Below, piece by piece: positions 22,765-35,259 of a stretch of DNA of 64,000 bases (positions are counted from its first letter, which is position 1; every line of letters starts with the position of its first letter). Source of the DNA: Ceratotherium simum simum (taxonomy: Eukaryota; Chordata; Mammalia; Perissodactyla; Rhinocerotidae); assembly GCF_000283155.1 (NCBI RefSeq), contig NW_004454177.1:7811417-7875416 (forward strand), in the 5' to 3' direction. Under the pieces are notes generated by a model. That model saw nothing but the letters and a program-made list of their open reading frames with translations, had not been told where the DNA came from and did not search any database. The position numbers and the translations under genes are program-made.

Positions 22765-25138
22765 AGGATCATACACCATGATCAAGTGGGATTTATTCCA
22801 GGCATACAAGGATGGTTCAACATCTGCAAATCAATCAATGTGACACACCACATTAACAAAATGAAGAATAAAAATCACATGATCATCTCAATAGAGTCAC
22901 AGAAAGCATTTGACAAGACTCAGCATCCATTTGTGATAAAAATTCCAAATAAAATGGGTATAGAAGGGAAGTACCTCAACATAATAAAGACCATATATGA
23001 CACACCCACAGCTAACGTCATACTCAATGGTTAAAAACTGAAAGCTATCCCTCTAAGAACAGGAACAAGACAAAGATGCTCACTCTCACCACTCTTATTC
23101 AACATAGTATTGGAAGTCCTAGCCAGAGCAGTTAGGCAAGAAAAAGAAATAAAACCTATCCAAATTGGAAAGGAAGAAGTAAAACTGTCACTATTTGCAG
23201 ATGACATGATTATATATAGAAAACCCTAAAGAATTCACCAAAACACTATTAGAAATAATGAATGCAGTAAAGTTGCAGGGTACAAAATCAACATACAAAA
23301 ATCTGTTACATTTCTATACACTAAAAATGAACTAGTAGCAAGATAAATCAAGAATACAATCCCATTTAAAATCACAACTAAAAGAATAATATATCTAGGG
23401 ATAAATTTAACCAAGGAGGTGGAAGACCTGTACACTGAAAACTATAAGACTTTGTTGAAAGAAACTGAAGAAGACACAAAGAAATGGAAAGATAGTCCAT
23501 GTTCATGGACTGGGAGAATTAACATCATTTAAATGTCCATATTACCTAAAGGAATCTACAGGTTCAATGCAAAGCCAATCAGAATCCCAATGACGTTTTT
23601 CATGGAAATAGAACAAAGCATCCTAAAATTTATATGGAGCAACAAGAGACTCTGAATTGCCAAAGCAATCCTGAGAAAAAAGAAGAAACCTGGAGGTATC
23701 ATACTCCCTGATTTCAAAATATATTACAAAGCTGTAGTAATCAAAACAGCATGGCACTGGCAGAAAAACAGACACAGATCAGTGGAACAGAATTGAAAGC
23801 CAAGAAATAAACCCACACATTTGTGGGTAGCTAATTTTTGACAAAGGAGCCAAGAACATACAATGGAGAAACGAAAGTCTCCTCAATAAATAGTATTGGG
23901 AAAACTGAACAGCCATATGCAAAAGTATGAAAGTAGACCATTATCTTACAACATACACAAAAATTAACTCAAAATGGATTAAAGAGTTGAATGCAAGACC
24001 TGAAACCCTAAAACTCCTAGAAGAAAATACAGACAGTATGCTCTTTGACATCTGTCTTAGCAGTATCTTTTTGAATATGTCTCCTCAGGCAAGAGAAAAA
24101 AAAAGAAAAAATAAATAAATGGGACTACATCAAACTGAAAAGTTTCTGCATGGGAAAGGAAACCATCAACAAAATGAAAAGACGACCTACCCATTGGGAG
24201 AAGATATTTGCAAATCATATATCTGATAAAGGTTAATATCCAAAATGTATAAAGAACTCATGCAACTCAACAACAAAAAAACAAACAACCCAATTAAAAA
24301 AAATGGACAGAGAATCTGAACAGACATTTTTTCAAAGAAGATATACAGATGGCCAACGGGCACATGAAAATATGTTAAACATCACTAATTATTAGGGAAA
24401 TTCAAATCAAAACCACAATGAGCTATCAGCTCACACCCGTCAGAATGGCTATTATTAATAAGGCAAGAAAAAACAAGTTTTGGAGAGGATGTGGAGAAAG
24501 GGGAACCCTCATACACTGCTGATGGGAATGTAAATTGGTGAGCCACTATGGAAAACAGTATGGATATTTCTCAAAAAATTAAAAATAGAACTACCACATG
24601 ATCCAGCTTTTCTACTTCTGGGTATTTTTCCAAAGAACATGAAAACACTCATTCAAAAATATATATGCATCCCTATGTTCATTGCAGCATTATTCACAAT
24701 AGCCAAGACTTGCAAACAATCTAAGTGCCCAGTTATGGACAAATAGCTAAAGAAGATGTGGCATATAGATACAGTGGAATACTACTCAGCCATAGAAAAG
24801 ATGAAATCTTGCTATTTGTGACAACATGAATAAACCTTGAGGGTTTTATGCTAAGCAAAATAAGTCAGATGGAGAAAAACAAAAACCATATGATTTCACT
24901 CATATATGGAAGATAAACAAACAAACACATAGATACAGAGAACAGATTGGTGGTTACCAGAGGAGAAGGGGGATGGAGGGAGAGCAAAAGGGGTAAAGGG
25001 GCACATTTGTATGGTGACAGATGGCAACTAGACTTTTGGTGGGGAACACAATGTAGTCTATACAGAAGGTGAAATATAATGATGTACACCTGAAATTTAT
25101 ATAATGTTAGAAATCAGTGTTACCTCAATAAAAAAAAA
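22765..25138 (+). mobile_element. L1, 5'-truncated, ORF2 RT core to 3' end
   Basis: Starts within the reverse-transcriptase domain at 'atcatacaccatgatcaagt' and runs 2.37 kb to the 3' UTR and a poly(A) ending at about 25138. The catalytic FADD codons are at 23194-23205 ('ctatttgcagatgac' begins at 23191). The frame is broken early: a TAA interrupts it near 23032, where related text at 63860 has a GAA-type codon, and more breaks follow. The target duplication 'aatacatcaaaata' (22751-22764, 25139-25152) shows it inserted into the ERVL remnant. It is an equine-lineage L1, more decayed than the copy at 63265. Confidence 0.95.
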
Positions 25139-25754
25139 AATACATCAAAATAGAAACCCCATCCTTGGAAGAATCATGGATATCAGTGTCACCATCAAAT
25201 ACTTGGAAAAACACAGGAGTGGTGACTCCAATTCACAAGTCCATTTGGTTCTTTGGTTTGTCCTGCCGAGGACAGATGATCCTTGGAAAACGGCTGTGGA
25301 CTATTGTGAGCTTAATAATGTATGACTCTAACTGCAAGTGCTTTTCCTTTCATGGTCTCCTTATTAGAACAAATCAGTACAGCCCGTGATATTGAGTATA
25401 GAGTTATTAATCTGACAAATGTTTTTTTTCTCCGCAATTTCCAACAAATGGAGGACACTAGAAGCAATTTTCTTTCACTTGATGGGACAACTACACACCT
25501 TTATGACTTTCTGAGAAATGTCTTAACCGTCCTTGACCCGTACATCTCTTTTTTCACTTTGCCTGGAAAGAGTGGTGAACTGACTTAAGGATCTAGGTGG
25601 TTGCTAAGTTTAGTTGAATGGCTAGGGAATTGGAAGGAGCAAAATTTGAGGATTGGTATGATATTATTGTGTCCCACGTGACTAGTCATGAAAGTTTTCT
25701 ACTGCAGAGAATCAGATAGATGTTAGCTTTCTTCTCCAGCCATTGCAGTGTTTG

Positions 25755-26340
25755 CTTATGGTAGACAAAATAATGGCCCTCCAGGGATGTCCATGCCTTA
25801 ATCTCTGGAGCCTGTGAAGATGTTATGGTACTTAGCAAAAGAAACTTTGCAGATGTGATTAAGGTTTTGTACCTCGAGATGGGAAGATTATCCTGGATTA
25901 TCCTGATGGACCCGTCTAATCACATGAGTCCTTAAAAGTGGAGAACATTTCCTGAGTGATGCAACAGAAGGGGCAGAAGAGATTCAAAGTGTGAAAGGAA
26001 CTCAACCCACAATTGCTAGCTTTGAAGATGGATAAATGAGGGCATGAGCTAAGAAATGCAGGGGCCTCTAAATGCTGAGAACAGCCCTCAGCTGACAACC
26101 AGCAAGGAAGTGGGGACCTCAGTCCTAAAATCTCAAGGAATTAAATTCTGTCAACACCTTGAACAAGCAAGGAAACAGATTCTCCCCAGAGCCTCTGGAA
26201 AGAAATGGAGCCCTGTCGACTCTTTGATTTTAGCCACGTGAGACTTCTGACCTACAGAACTGTGAGACTATAAATTTGTGTTGTTTTAAGACACCATATT
26301 TCTGGTAATTTTTTATGTCAGCTATAGAAAACTAAAACAT
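25755..26340 (+). mobile_element. solo LTR of MaLR (ERVL-MaLR) type
   Basis: LTR landmarks in order: 'agacaaaataatggccctcc', 'ttgcagatgtgattaaggtt', 'gagatgggaagattatcctg', 'aggaaacagattctccccag', and the terminal 'gaactgtgagactataaatt' with 'ttgttttaagacacc'. No internal sequence accompanies it. The terminal block is typical of MaLR LTRs such as MLT1. The exact subfamily is not called. Confidence 0.75.
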
Positions 26341-27184
26341 TGCTCAATATTCTCATGAACAAAGCAAGTTGACATTGGGATTCTATTCCTCAGAGTATAG
26401 TCCATGTTCTGAATAAGTGAACAATATAATAGTACTATTTCACACATGGAACACCAGGTCCATGTAACCATGTAATCAAGAGCTGACAGGAATAAAGGCT
26501 AAGAACTTTTCCTCATCAATTTGTAGAAGCAACAACCAATGACCCTAGCCCTTGATATGGTATCATATTTCAGGGTGACCAGCTAGCCTCCTGTTGGCAG
26601 GTTGATTACCCATCGAACCCTTCTGTTATGAAAGGGCAATGATTTACACCCCCACCCACAAAAAACAAAGTTATTCTGGATTAGGATTTTCTTTTCTTCT
26701 CTACATCATTTTGTCACATGTCATCTGTGATCTAAATAATGCCTTATACTTCATTATGACAGCCCAAAAAACATTATTTCTTACCGAGTAATTTACTTAA
26801 CAGAAAAGAATCAAGACAATGGGCCAATACCCATGAGATTCATTGGTCTTATCAGGTGCCCATCACCCAGAAATAGATGGCCTAATAGAACAAGGATATG
26901 GACTTTCATAAAAATCAGTGCCAGTTGTGGGATGATCTTGAGAGATTGGAGTACGTGGTGTAGGGTAGATTGTATGCTTTGAATAAGCAACAAATATGTG
27001 ATGCTATTTCTCCCACTAATGTAATTCCTGGGTCCAGAAATGAAGATATGAAAGTGTATGTGCATGGAGTGGTGAGTGGTTGTACCAGGCTCACAATTAC
27101 ATCTAGTGAACCCCTCAACTGATTTTTGTTGGTTTCCTGTCCTTGTAACTGTGCTCTGCTTGTTTAGTACTCAGTGATAACAGC

Positions 27185-27410
27185 TAATATTTAACAAACA
27201 CTTCTGTGCCAGGCACTGTTCCTTATGATTTACCTGGAATAACTCATTTAGTCATCATGACAACTCTATGAGTAAAGTACTATTGCCCGCAGTTTGTACA
27301 CGAGGAAACAGAGTGCAAAGAAGTGGTCAATGGTGGAGCTGGAATTTGCACACAGGCAGTTGAAGTTCAGTGCCCATCCCTTAACCACTGTCCTATGTCA
27401 CCTCTCAATG
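27185..27410 (-). repeat. MIR SINE, minus strand
   Basis: Complement of MIR: 'tgtgccaggcactgttcctt', 'aataactcatttagtcatca', 'cacgaggaaacagagtgcaa', and 'cccatcccttaaccactgtc' at the head end. Confidence 0.88.
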
Positions 27411-28770
27411 TTACCTCATGGAAACATAAAATTATTCCACCGACTTGGAAGTTATAATTCTCATGTTCCTGGGAAAACATGCAAAAAATGGTTTTGTAGT
27501 GTAGATAGGATGGTTAATCCTCAGGATCAAGATGACACAAGGTTGCTGCTACAAAAGGGGATCAAGGAAGAGAAAAAAAACAGATTTAGAGGCTCTCCTG
27601 GGACACTTCCTAGAGGCATCATTTGTAGTGGTAAACGTTCATGGAAGTCTCTACAGGCAGGATCATCAACAGCTCAGTTCCCTCAGAAATGATGGCATGG
27701 GCTTATGTGCCACCTCACCCAGGAGAGAATCGCAACTAGTTGAGGTGCTACCTCAAGTCAAAGGAAACATGAAATGGGTGATAGAGAATGGAAGTCATAA
27801 AAATGAACTACAGTGTCATAACCAGCTATAGAAAAAAATGGAGATAGCCTTCATCTGTATTTTTTTCCTTGTAGTGTAATGAATTCCTCTCCCTTTTTCT
27901 TTTTTTTTTTTTTTTTTCTGTCGTGGTTTGGTATAATGTACATTGGTGGTGTTGAACTTCACAATATGGACTGTAACACTAAAACATCACCAGAAATCCT
28001 TTACACGAATCTGGCTGAGAACTGCAAGATCTTAAGCTGTCTCTCTTTGGTGAAAGAGTTTTTCAGTTGTGCGAAAGATAGTTTCATTTTATTAAGAGAG
28101 TTCCTTTTCTTTCTTTTTTCTTTCCTTCCCTCCTTCATTTGTTTTTATTCTTTGGTAAGTTTTAAGATTTAAGGAAGGGTAAGTGGATTTTGGCCAACCA
28201 AACAGATAGACTGCAATAGAAATTTAACTTGTCCCCTCTCTTTCCAACATCTAACTCCTTTCCTATTGTGGAGGAACAACCTATTATGTAGTATTACCTC
28301 CTATACTACCGGCACTGAAATACTAGTTTCATTCTCTATTTCCTAGCAAGCAAATCACAAGAATAATCCTAGACTTGGCCAGTAAGCTGCACCTAACCTC
28401 CCCCGCCCTGCACCTTAACTCTGGAGTGAGTGATGAGAAGAGGAAAGATGGTTGGAATTCATTTACATCATTGATGACAATGTCTGGCCTTTGTCTTTAA
28501 TGCCACCTGAAGGAGGTAATTTTTTTTAAAAAGAACCATAAGTGGTATCTGTTTGTCTCAGAAAAAGGGAAGTTGGTGGAGAGGGGCTGATTTTGGCCCA
28601 ACTTAGGAACCTTTGGGTAAAGTGAGACACAAGCCAAAATGCCAACTTAGTGAGGGTGCTGACTGGTTGTTGGAGGGATCCCTGCAAACCCATCATTCTC
28701 CAGGACATCAAGACTTTATCAAGATCCTTTTTTTCTAGAAAGACTGGGGGTGAATTCAGATTGTAGGTGA
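27411..28770. other. single-copy-like sequence with poly(T)
   Basis: No gene recognised. A long T-run lies at about 27898-27917 and a pyrimidine-rich stretch at 28105-28150. The poly(T) could be the tail of a lost minus-strand retroposon, but no body is identifiable beside it. Confidence 0.35.
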
Positions 28771-30566
28771 TTTTCTATTTATTTATTTATTTTCTATTTT
28801 ATTTATACTTTATAAAGAAGATGGTGACAGGCATGGAATAGTTTTTATTTTTCCCTTAATTCCTCCATTAAAAAAAAAAGACCTAGCAACTAGGATATCA
28901 AAACCATGGAAAACATCTACGATAAAAGTAGAAATCGTGGAATCCTGATGAACACCCAAATATGTAGGCACACACCACCAACAGGTGTAAGCCCCGTGGG
29001 ATGTCAGCATCTGTGCTGGAGGAAAGAAGGGAAGGCAACTGGGCTCCGATGGCCCTGAGAATATGAAAACCCCAAATGCCAATAGGTATTCACTGGAATT
29101 GTGAGGCCCAATCTGAGAACAGCCACCAAAAATGGGATGGGATTCTGCAGGATCCAGCTTGGGGACAATGCAATATGTACAATATTGACTGTGCACTGTG
29201 GGTGAGTGCAATAATGCAGATGGCACTGAACCAGTCTGGACCCTAAAACCTTGTGGAACTAACCAACTAAAGCTTGCTTCCAAGGCAAAGCCTTACACCG
29301 AGGAGAGACTTCTGGGAGTACAACTCAAATTAGGCAGGTCAGGGACAATAGGAGCATAAGAAGGGGAAGCTTCAGATAAAAGCAAGGGAGGGCGTCAGAA
29401 GAGTCATATCTTGAAAAGTGTGATCAGAGAGTCACATTTCTAGGGCGGGAACTCTAGAGCCCTGAAGCTAGAAATGCCATGGTAGCCACCCCTCCAGAAT
29501 AAGCCCTATCTTACATGTGCACTGTCCATGCCCCCTCTGCACAGCAGAGAGCCTTACATGCCACGCTGAGGCCTTAGGGCTTCATGCTGTAGGCTATGAA
29601 GAGGCAATGAATGGTTTTAAACCGGGAAATGGCAGGACTGGATTTGCAATTTCTAAACATAGCAAATTGTGATGGATATGACAAATATGGCAGATGGGTG
29701 CCCACAACCATTTCACCCTCTTTCCACTGGATTTTGAGATTTAGGTTCAGGCAATCACGTCTACTCGTGCAAGATCTGGAAGGCAGAGGCGGGGCCTCCT
29801 TTCAGGCATCTGCTGTCTCCTGCTGGCAAGCATGACCCTGAGACATGGCATTTGTACAGCATGTTCCAGAATTCAGTCAGTAGCTTTTTGGATGCTAATG
29901 TTGAACATAGGGCATCTCCCCCTTTTTTTTTCTGGTGTGCTCTAGCAGGATTGATGTGGCTCTTGAGATAATAGTTATAGTAGTGGTAGCACACTGATTC
30001 CTGGACTTGACCTAAAATGACCTAAAATGGTATGTATGTCCCTCAAACCAAATATTCTAGGGGGTTTCTCCCGATTCCTCACCTTTCTGATTGGGCATAG
30101 GGAGCCCAGGTGAATGAGCTCTGCCGTATTTTATGAGTTTTCCTAGAAGCCCAGCCTAGAGCGTGCTCCTCCAGACTTCCCAACACTACCTAATTATATT
30201 TCATGTATTTTTTGCTTTAAGATGTCATGATTTCTGTCTTCTGCAGCTAACCCAAAGTTTCTAGGAAATCAAGAATTGGGGTGTCAGGGGAGAGGGGTCA
30301 GGGTAACCAGGAAAGACCCCATAGTTTATAGAGGACTGGCACCACATCTTAAAAGATGCATAGAAACTGAATAGACAAGAGAAAGAAGGTGGACATCTCA
30401 GACTGGTATGGTAGCTTTAAGTAAATGCTCAGAGACAAAATGATCATTTTTTCCATGTGGGACAACAAGGAAGCCAGACTAACTGGAATGAAGGGGATGC
30501 ATAGAGGACTATGGGATATAATATGCATAGGAGGGATGGAGAGAGATCATAAGGACCCTAAATACC
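28771..30566. other. unassigned sequence with weak old-repeat signal
   Basis: 28775-28805 is (TTTA)n-like. A minus-strand frame of 157 codons (28810-29283) is the longest clean frame nearby. It is Ser/Pro/Phe-rich with no recognisable domain, and I treat it as chance. Around 29560-29660 and 30340-30560 landmarks of the L2-like family at 140-665 recur ('aaccgggaaatggcaggact'). A short direct repeat 'gacctaaaat' occurs twice at about 30009-30028. Confidence 0.35.
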
Positions 30567-30580
30567 AAATAGAGAATTTT

Positions 30581-30757
30581 TTTTTTTTTCTGAAGAAGAT
30601 TTGCCCTGAGCTAACATCTCTTGCCAGTCTTCCTCTATTTTGTATGTGGGTCACCGCCACACCGTGGCCACCAACGAGTAGTGTAGGTCCATACCCCGGA
30701 ACCAAACCCAGGCCACCAAAGCAAAGCATGCCAAACTTAACCACAGGGCCAGCCCCC
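30581..30757 (-). mobile_element. equine SINE (ERE), short copy, minus strand
   Basis: Complement of an ERE with only one 'aagatttgccctgagctaac' unit, so the body is shorter than in the other copies. The head end is 'ccacagggccagcccc'. The target duplication 'aaatagagaatttttt' flanks it (30567-30582 and 30758-30773). The T-rich tail merges with the left copy. Confidence 0.94.
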
Positions 30758-30773
30758 AAATAGAGAATTTTTT

Positions 30774-32060
30774 ACTAGATAGAATGGCAACTAGAAGAGT
30801 AGTGGGATCATGAGAAAAATACAAAGCAGAAAAAGATGACATGTTCCAAGTGGAGAGCCGAGAGAGAGAGCTAGTTTTGTAAATTTTGAATTTATCTTAA
30901 TAAAGCTGGTTCTTTTTGCTTCTGTGGAAGGGTTAGACAGTATGAGGCTCTGGAGCCACCACCCGTGGTGCCCCACACCAATGGGAGACAATTCATACCA
31001 AATGTGACTTTCTTTCTTGCCGTAACCAGACTCAGTCTTAGAATTCTTCTCACAGAGCTCCAAGCAGTCATTAACAATCAATAGGACTTGGCATGAGAAA
31101 TAAAATCTACTAGTTGTATGAAGTGTAATGAACGCTGCTCTAGCAAATCCTAACAGTTATAATAAAATATTAACGTACTTTGTTTATTTATTCACGTATT
31201 TTATTGTAAACACAATTAACAAGCTCATTCTCAGACACAACAATAATGATTTCAGCAATTGAACTCTTAAAAGAGCAACATATAGTTGTCTCTGACTAAG
31301 TACAGGTTTCAGAAGGCATAAGCAGATTGTGTCAATAGACTATCCTCATGAAAGACTCTGCAGTGCCTCTAATTCTTGTAAACATTTCCATGCACTGTAT
31401 TAAGTTCAAAATAAGTGACATGTGTTTAGCATTACATGTTGTAGAACTTGAAGATTAATTTCAAAAAGATCAAGTAAATAAACAGTCAGAGATGCATGTG
31501 ATTCCTATAAACATTCATTTCATTCTCGTCACCTGTCACTGTCAACATTTATAACCGAGCCAACTAGACGCTTGCAAGTTCATTGACGACAATGATCTCA
31601 TGAAAACAGGCCGAACCATACTTGGGAAAACACCCCTCACTGTAGCAAAATGACAGACTTGTCATCCTAGCTTGAGCCTCAGTTCTTGGGATAATAGATG
31701 ACAAAATATTTTTTTAATAGGCTTTGGAGTCAGGGTAACCTGATTCCCAGGTGTGAAGGGATTGATGAGTCCTGGGGGGATAATAGAGTCCAGAAACGGA
31801 AATTTTAAACTTCTTTGGGAATACATCAGTGCAAGTGTATATGCTGCAGATACTGAAGTATGCAGAGTAGTCCCACTAAGTGAAAGCATGGTGATAATTT
31901 CATACAAAATATCCTGGAGGGAGTTGAATATAGGGGAGAGAGCTCTGCAAAGTGCGAATACACGGATCTGAGCATCTTCTCTGTGAAAGGTACATGTGAA
32001 ACTGCGTAACCAAGCTCTAAAGAAAATAATTCACATGGAGAGACGAGCCTTTGGGAATCA
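30774..32060. other. unassigned single-copy-like sequence
   Basis: No gene, exon or known repeat could be called. The stretch 31190-31640 is even in composition. I found no reliable match for it. Confidence 0.35.
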
Positions 32061-32074
32061 GTGATTGTACCCCC

Positions 32075-33033
32075 ACTCCATTTCCACCTCTATGACCCTA
32101 GACTAAGCTACCACCATCTCTCACACAGAACAGTGCAGGAGACTTCTACCTGGTCTCCCCATGTCTACCCTTGCCCTTCCTACGAAGTATTTTTAACACT
32201 AAAGCAGGAAGTAAATCAGATTGTGTCATTCCTCTGCTCAAGGCTCTCAGATGGTTTCCATATTTACAGCAGTGATTCTCAAACTTGTGTGTGCATCAGA
32301 TCACCTAGAGGGTTGATTAAAACATGGATCGCTGGCCCCACTTCTAGAGTTTCTAATTCAGCAGGGCAGGGTGGGGCAGTGCCTGGGAATGTGCACTTCT
32401 AACACATTCCCAGGGGATGCTGATACTGCTGGCTGGGGTCTACATTTTTGAGACCACTGATGTAGCATAAAAGCCAGGTCCTTACAATGACCCACAGGGT
32501 TCTACTATGGGGATCTGGCGTCGTTACCACTCTGACCTCATCTCCCATTACTTTTCCCTTCACTCTGCTCCAGACACATTGGCCTCCTTCCTGTCCTGGA
32601 GCAGGCCAAGCATACACCCTCCTTCAAGCCTTTCTCTTGCTCATCTCTCTCCTGAACTCTCTCCCCCCAGATAGCCTCACAGTACACCCTTCACCTCCTT
32701 CAATTTTTTGCTCAAAAGACTCCTCCATGAGGACCTTCCAAACCATCCTGTTTAAAACTGGACACTTTCCCTCTCCCCAGCATCTTTATTCCCCTTCTGT
32801 GATTTGTTGTTTTTCCACAACACTTATGACCAACTGACATACTACTACAATTTACTTATTTACTTATACATTTTTTATCTTCTCACCCACCAACTAACAC
32901 CAAACTGTAAGTCCTGTCAGGATAGGGAGTTTATCTATTTGAAAAATCTGTTTTGTTCACTACCATATCCTACACCACCTAAGAGATCCTGGCACATAAT
33001 GGGTGCTCAGTTTTTGTCTAATGAATGAATTAA
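32075..33033 (+). repeat. L2 LINE, 3' end, split by MER5A
   Basis: The ordered L2 text is clear: 'aagtaaatcagattgtgtca', 'cattcctctgctcaaggctc', then after the MER5A 'cagggttctactatggggat', 'acattggcctccttcctgtc', 'aactgtaagtcctgtcagga', 'atcctggcacataatgggtg', and the family-typical 'ctaatgaatgaatt' end. The encoded ORF2 C-terminus is decayed. Confidence 0.9.
32270..32459 (+). mobile_element. MER5A, non-autonomous hAT-Charlie element
   Basis: Matches MER5A from end to end: terminal inverted repeats 'cagtgattctcaaactt' and 'tttttgagaccactg', and the inner 'gcatcagatcacctagaggg' and 'cattcccaggggatgctgat'. 8-bp target copies are no longer clear. It carries no transposase. It sits inside the L2. 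Confidence 0.93.
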
Positions 33034-33260
33034 AAAGTCTGATCAGTAAAAAGAAAATTTAGATAAGTTTAAGTATCATAGAAGCCAAGCTAGAAAATAA
33101 TTTCAAAATGAGATTTCAAGATAAATAATAATATTAAGTGCTACAAGGAGTTTGAGTAAGATTGAAAAGTGAGGAAATGTCCTTTGTATCTAGTACTTTT
33201 GTATCTCATTTAAGAAATCTTTTCCAACCTGGAGGTGATGAAGATATTCTATTTTATCAT

Positions 33261-35250
33261 CTAAAAACAATAAATTTAAAAAAATCTTTTTATTTTGAAA
33301 TAATTATAGAGTCACAAGAAGTTTCTAAAAAATGTATGGGGAGGTTCCATGCATCCTTCACCCAGCCTCCCTCAATGTTAACATCTTGCAGAACTAGAGT
33401 AAAATATCACTAAAATATTCACTATCAGGAAATTGCGATGTCTACAATCTATAGAGCATATTCAGATTTCACCAGCTATATATGCAAACATATATGTGCA
33501 CTTATACATATGTGGGTGTGTATTTGTATCACTCTATGCAATTTTATCACATGTGTATCTTCATGGAACCACTACCACAATCAATATTCTTAACTGTACC
33601 ATCATCACAAGACTCGCTTACGCTGCCCCTTTATAGCTACCTCCTCTCCCTCCATCCTCATCGCTGGGCAACCACTAATCTGCTCTCCATCTCTATAATT
33701 ATGCTATTTCGTGAATGCTGTATAAAGGGAATCATGCGGCATGTAGCCTTTTGACAATGGCTTTTTTAACTCAGCATAATTTCCTTGAGATTCATCCAAG
33801 TTATTGCAATATCAAGTTAACTCCTTTTTACTGCTGAGTAGTAACCCATGATATAAATGTACCACAGCCTATTTGATCTTCCACCTAGGGAAGGATATTG
33901 GGTAATTTCTAGTTTTGGGCTATTACAAATAAAGCTGCTGTGAATATTCTTGCACAAGCTTCTCTGTGAAAATGAGTTTTGAGTTCTCTGGAATAAATGC
34001 CTAAGTGTCCGATTGCAGGGTCCTATGGTAAGTCCATTTTCAGTTTAAAGGAAATGCTAAATTATTTTCCAGAATGGTTGTACATTTTACATCCCCACTC
34101 GTAACATATGTGTGAACCAGCTTCTCCACATCATTGCCAGTATTTGGTGTTATCACTATTTTTAACTTTCGCCATTCTGATAGGTGTGTAGTCCTGTCTC
34201 ATTGTAGTTTTAATTTGCATTTCTCTGATGGCTAATGATGTCAGACACCATGTGCTGATTTGTCATCTGGATATGCTCTTCAATAAAATGGTTGTGCATG
34301 TCTTTTGCTCATTTTCTAATTGTATTGTTGTTTTTTAATGTTGAATTTTGATAGTTCTTAATGTATTCTAGATACAAATTCTTTGTCAGACATGTGGTTT
34401 GCAAATATTTTCTTCGAGTCTGATTTGTCTTTTTGTCCACTTTCATAGGGTCTTTTGCAAAGCAAAGTTTTTAATTTTGATGAGGTCCAATTTATTATTT
34501 TTTCTTTTAAGAATAGTGCTTTCGGTGTCAAGTCTAAGAACTCTTTGCCTAGCCTTGGAACGCAAAGGTTTTCTCTTATACTTTTTCTCCTAGATTTAGT
34601 CCATGATCTATTTTGAGTTAATATTTGTACATAAAATGTGTGTTTAGGTTGAGGCCCATTTTACGCCTGTGGCTAACTCCTACACCATTTATTGAAAAGG
34701 CTATCCATTCTCCATTAGTTTCTTTTGCTCCTTTGTCAAGAATGTCTTGGGCATATTTGTGTGGATCTATTTCTGGGTTCTCCATTCTGTGGCATTGATC
34801 TATGTGTCTATCCCTCCAGTACTACATTTCTTTTTTTTTTTTTTTTTGTGAGGAAGATCAGCCCTGAGCTAACATCCATGCCAATCCTCCTCTTTTTGCT
34901 GAGGAAGACTGGCCCTGGGCTAACATCCATGCCCATCTTCCTCCACTTTATATGGGACACCGTCACAGCATGGCTTGACAAGTGGTGCCTCGGTGCGCGC
35001 CCGGGATCCGAACCCCAGACAGCTGCAGCAGAGCACGCTCACCTAACCGCTACACCACCGGGCCGGCCCCCCCCATTTCTTGAATACCCGAACCCTATTA
35101 GTAAGACTCAGCATTGGGAAGAGTGATTTCTCCCGCTTTATTCTTCTTTTCCAAAATTGTTTTGGCTGTTCTAGAGCCTTTCTCTTTCCGTAAATATTTT
35201 AAAATAAGCTTGTCTATGTCTACAAAGAAACCTTGCTTGTTTCTCCAGAT
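33261..35250 (-). mobile_element. old L1, minus strand, 3' UTR and ORF2 C-terminus
   Basis: Complement of an L1 3' end: the tail side near 33265, 'tgttaacatcttgcagaact', 'ttttgggctattacaaataaa', 'ccattctgataggtgtgtag', 'aatttgcatttctctgatgg', 'tgtcaagaatgtcttgggca', to 'ccaaaattgttttggctgtt' at about 35150. It stops near 35250 where a different L1-type segment begins. Contains an ERE at 34833. Confidence 0.85.
34833..35073 (-). mobile_element. equine SINE (ERE), minus strand
   Basis: T-rich tail, two 'gctgaggaag/ gtgaggaag' units, and a GC-rich head ending 'ccaccgggccggcccc'. The short target duplication 'catttctt' lies at 34825-34832 and 35074-35081. Good preservation of the CpG-rich head suggests a fairly recent insertion. 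Confidence 0.93.
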
Positions 35251-35259
35251 TCAGAGTTG

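Larger units (their letters stand above)
20871..27130 (+). mobile_element. decayed ERVL-type endogenous retrovirus, interrupted
   Basis: Two segments carry the signal. 21120-21330 resembles the gag side of ERVL internal sequence. 25153-25590 encodes broken reverse-transcriptase text: the short motif TAVDYCELN is visible near 25293-25320 in one frame, and the following part continues in another frame from 25322, so a frameshift separates them. 26340-27130 is probably further internal sequence. The copy is interrupted by an older repeat (21825-22200), a 2.4-kb L1 (22765-25138) and a MaLR-type LTR (about 25755-26340). Stops and frameshifts occur throughout and nothing could be functional. Flanking LTRs were not identified. 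The outer limits are estimates. Confidence 0.55.

Noticed and set aside
25104..25588. RT-like frames as a possible domesticated retroviral gene
   Set aside because: The two parts are in different frames, lack upstream and downstream pol domains in frame, and are truncated. It is a decayed ERVL copy.
30009..30028. Direct repeat of 'gacctaaaat'
   Set aside because: A single tandem duplication of 10 bases with no array or mobile element attached.
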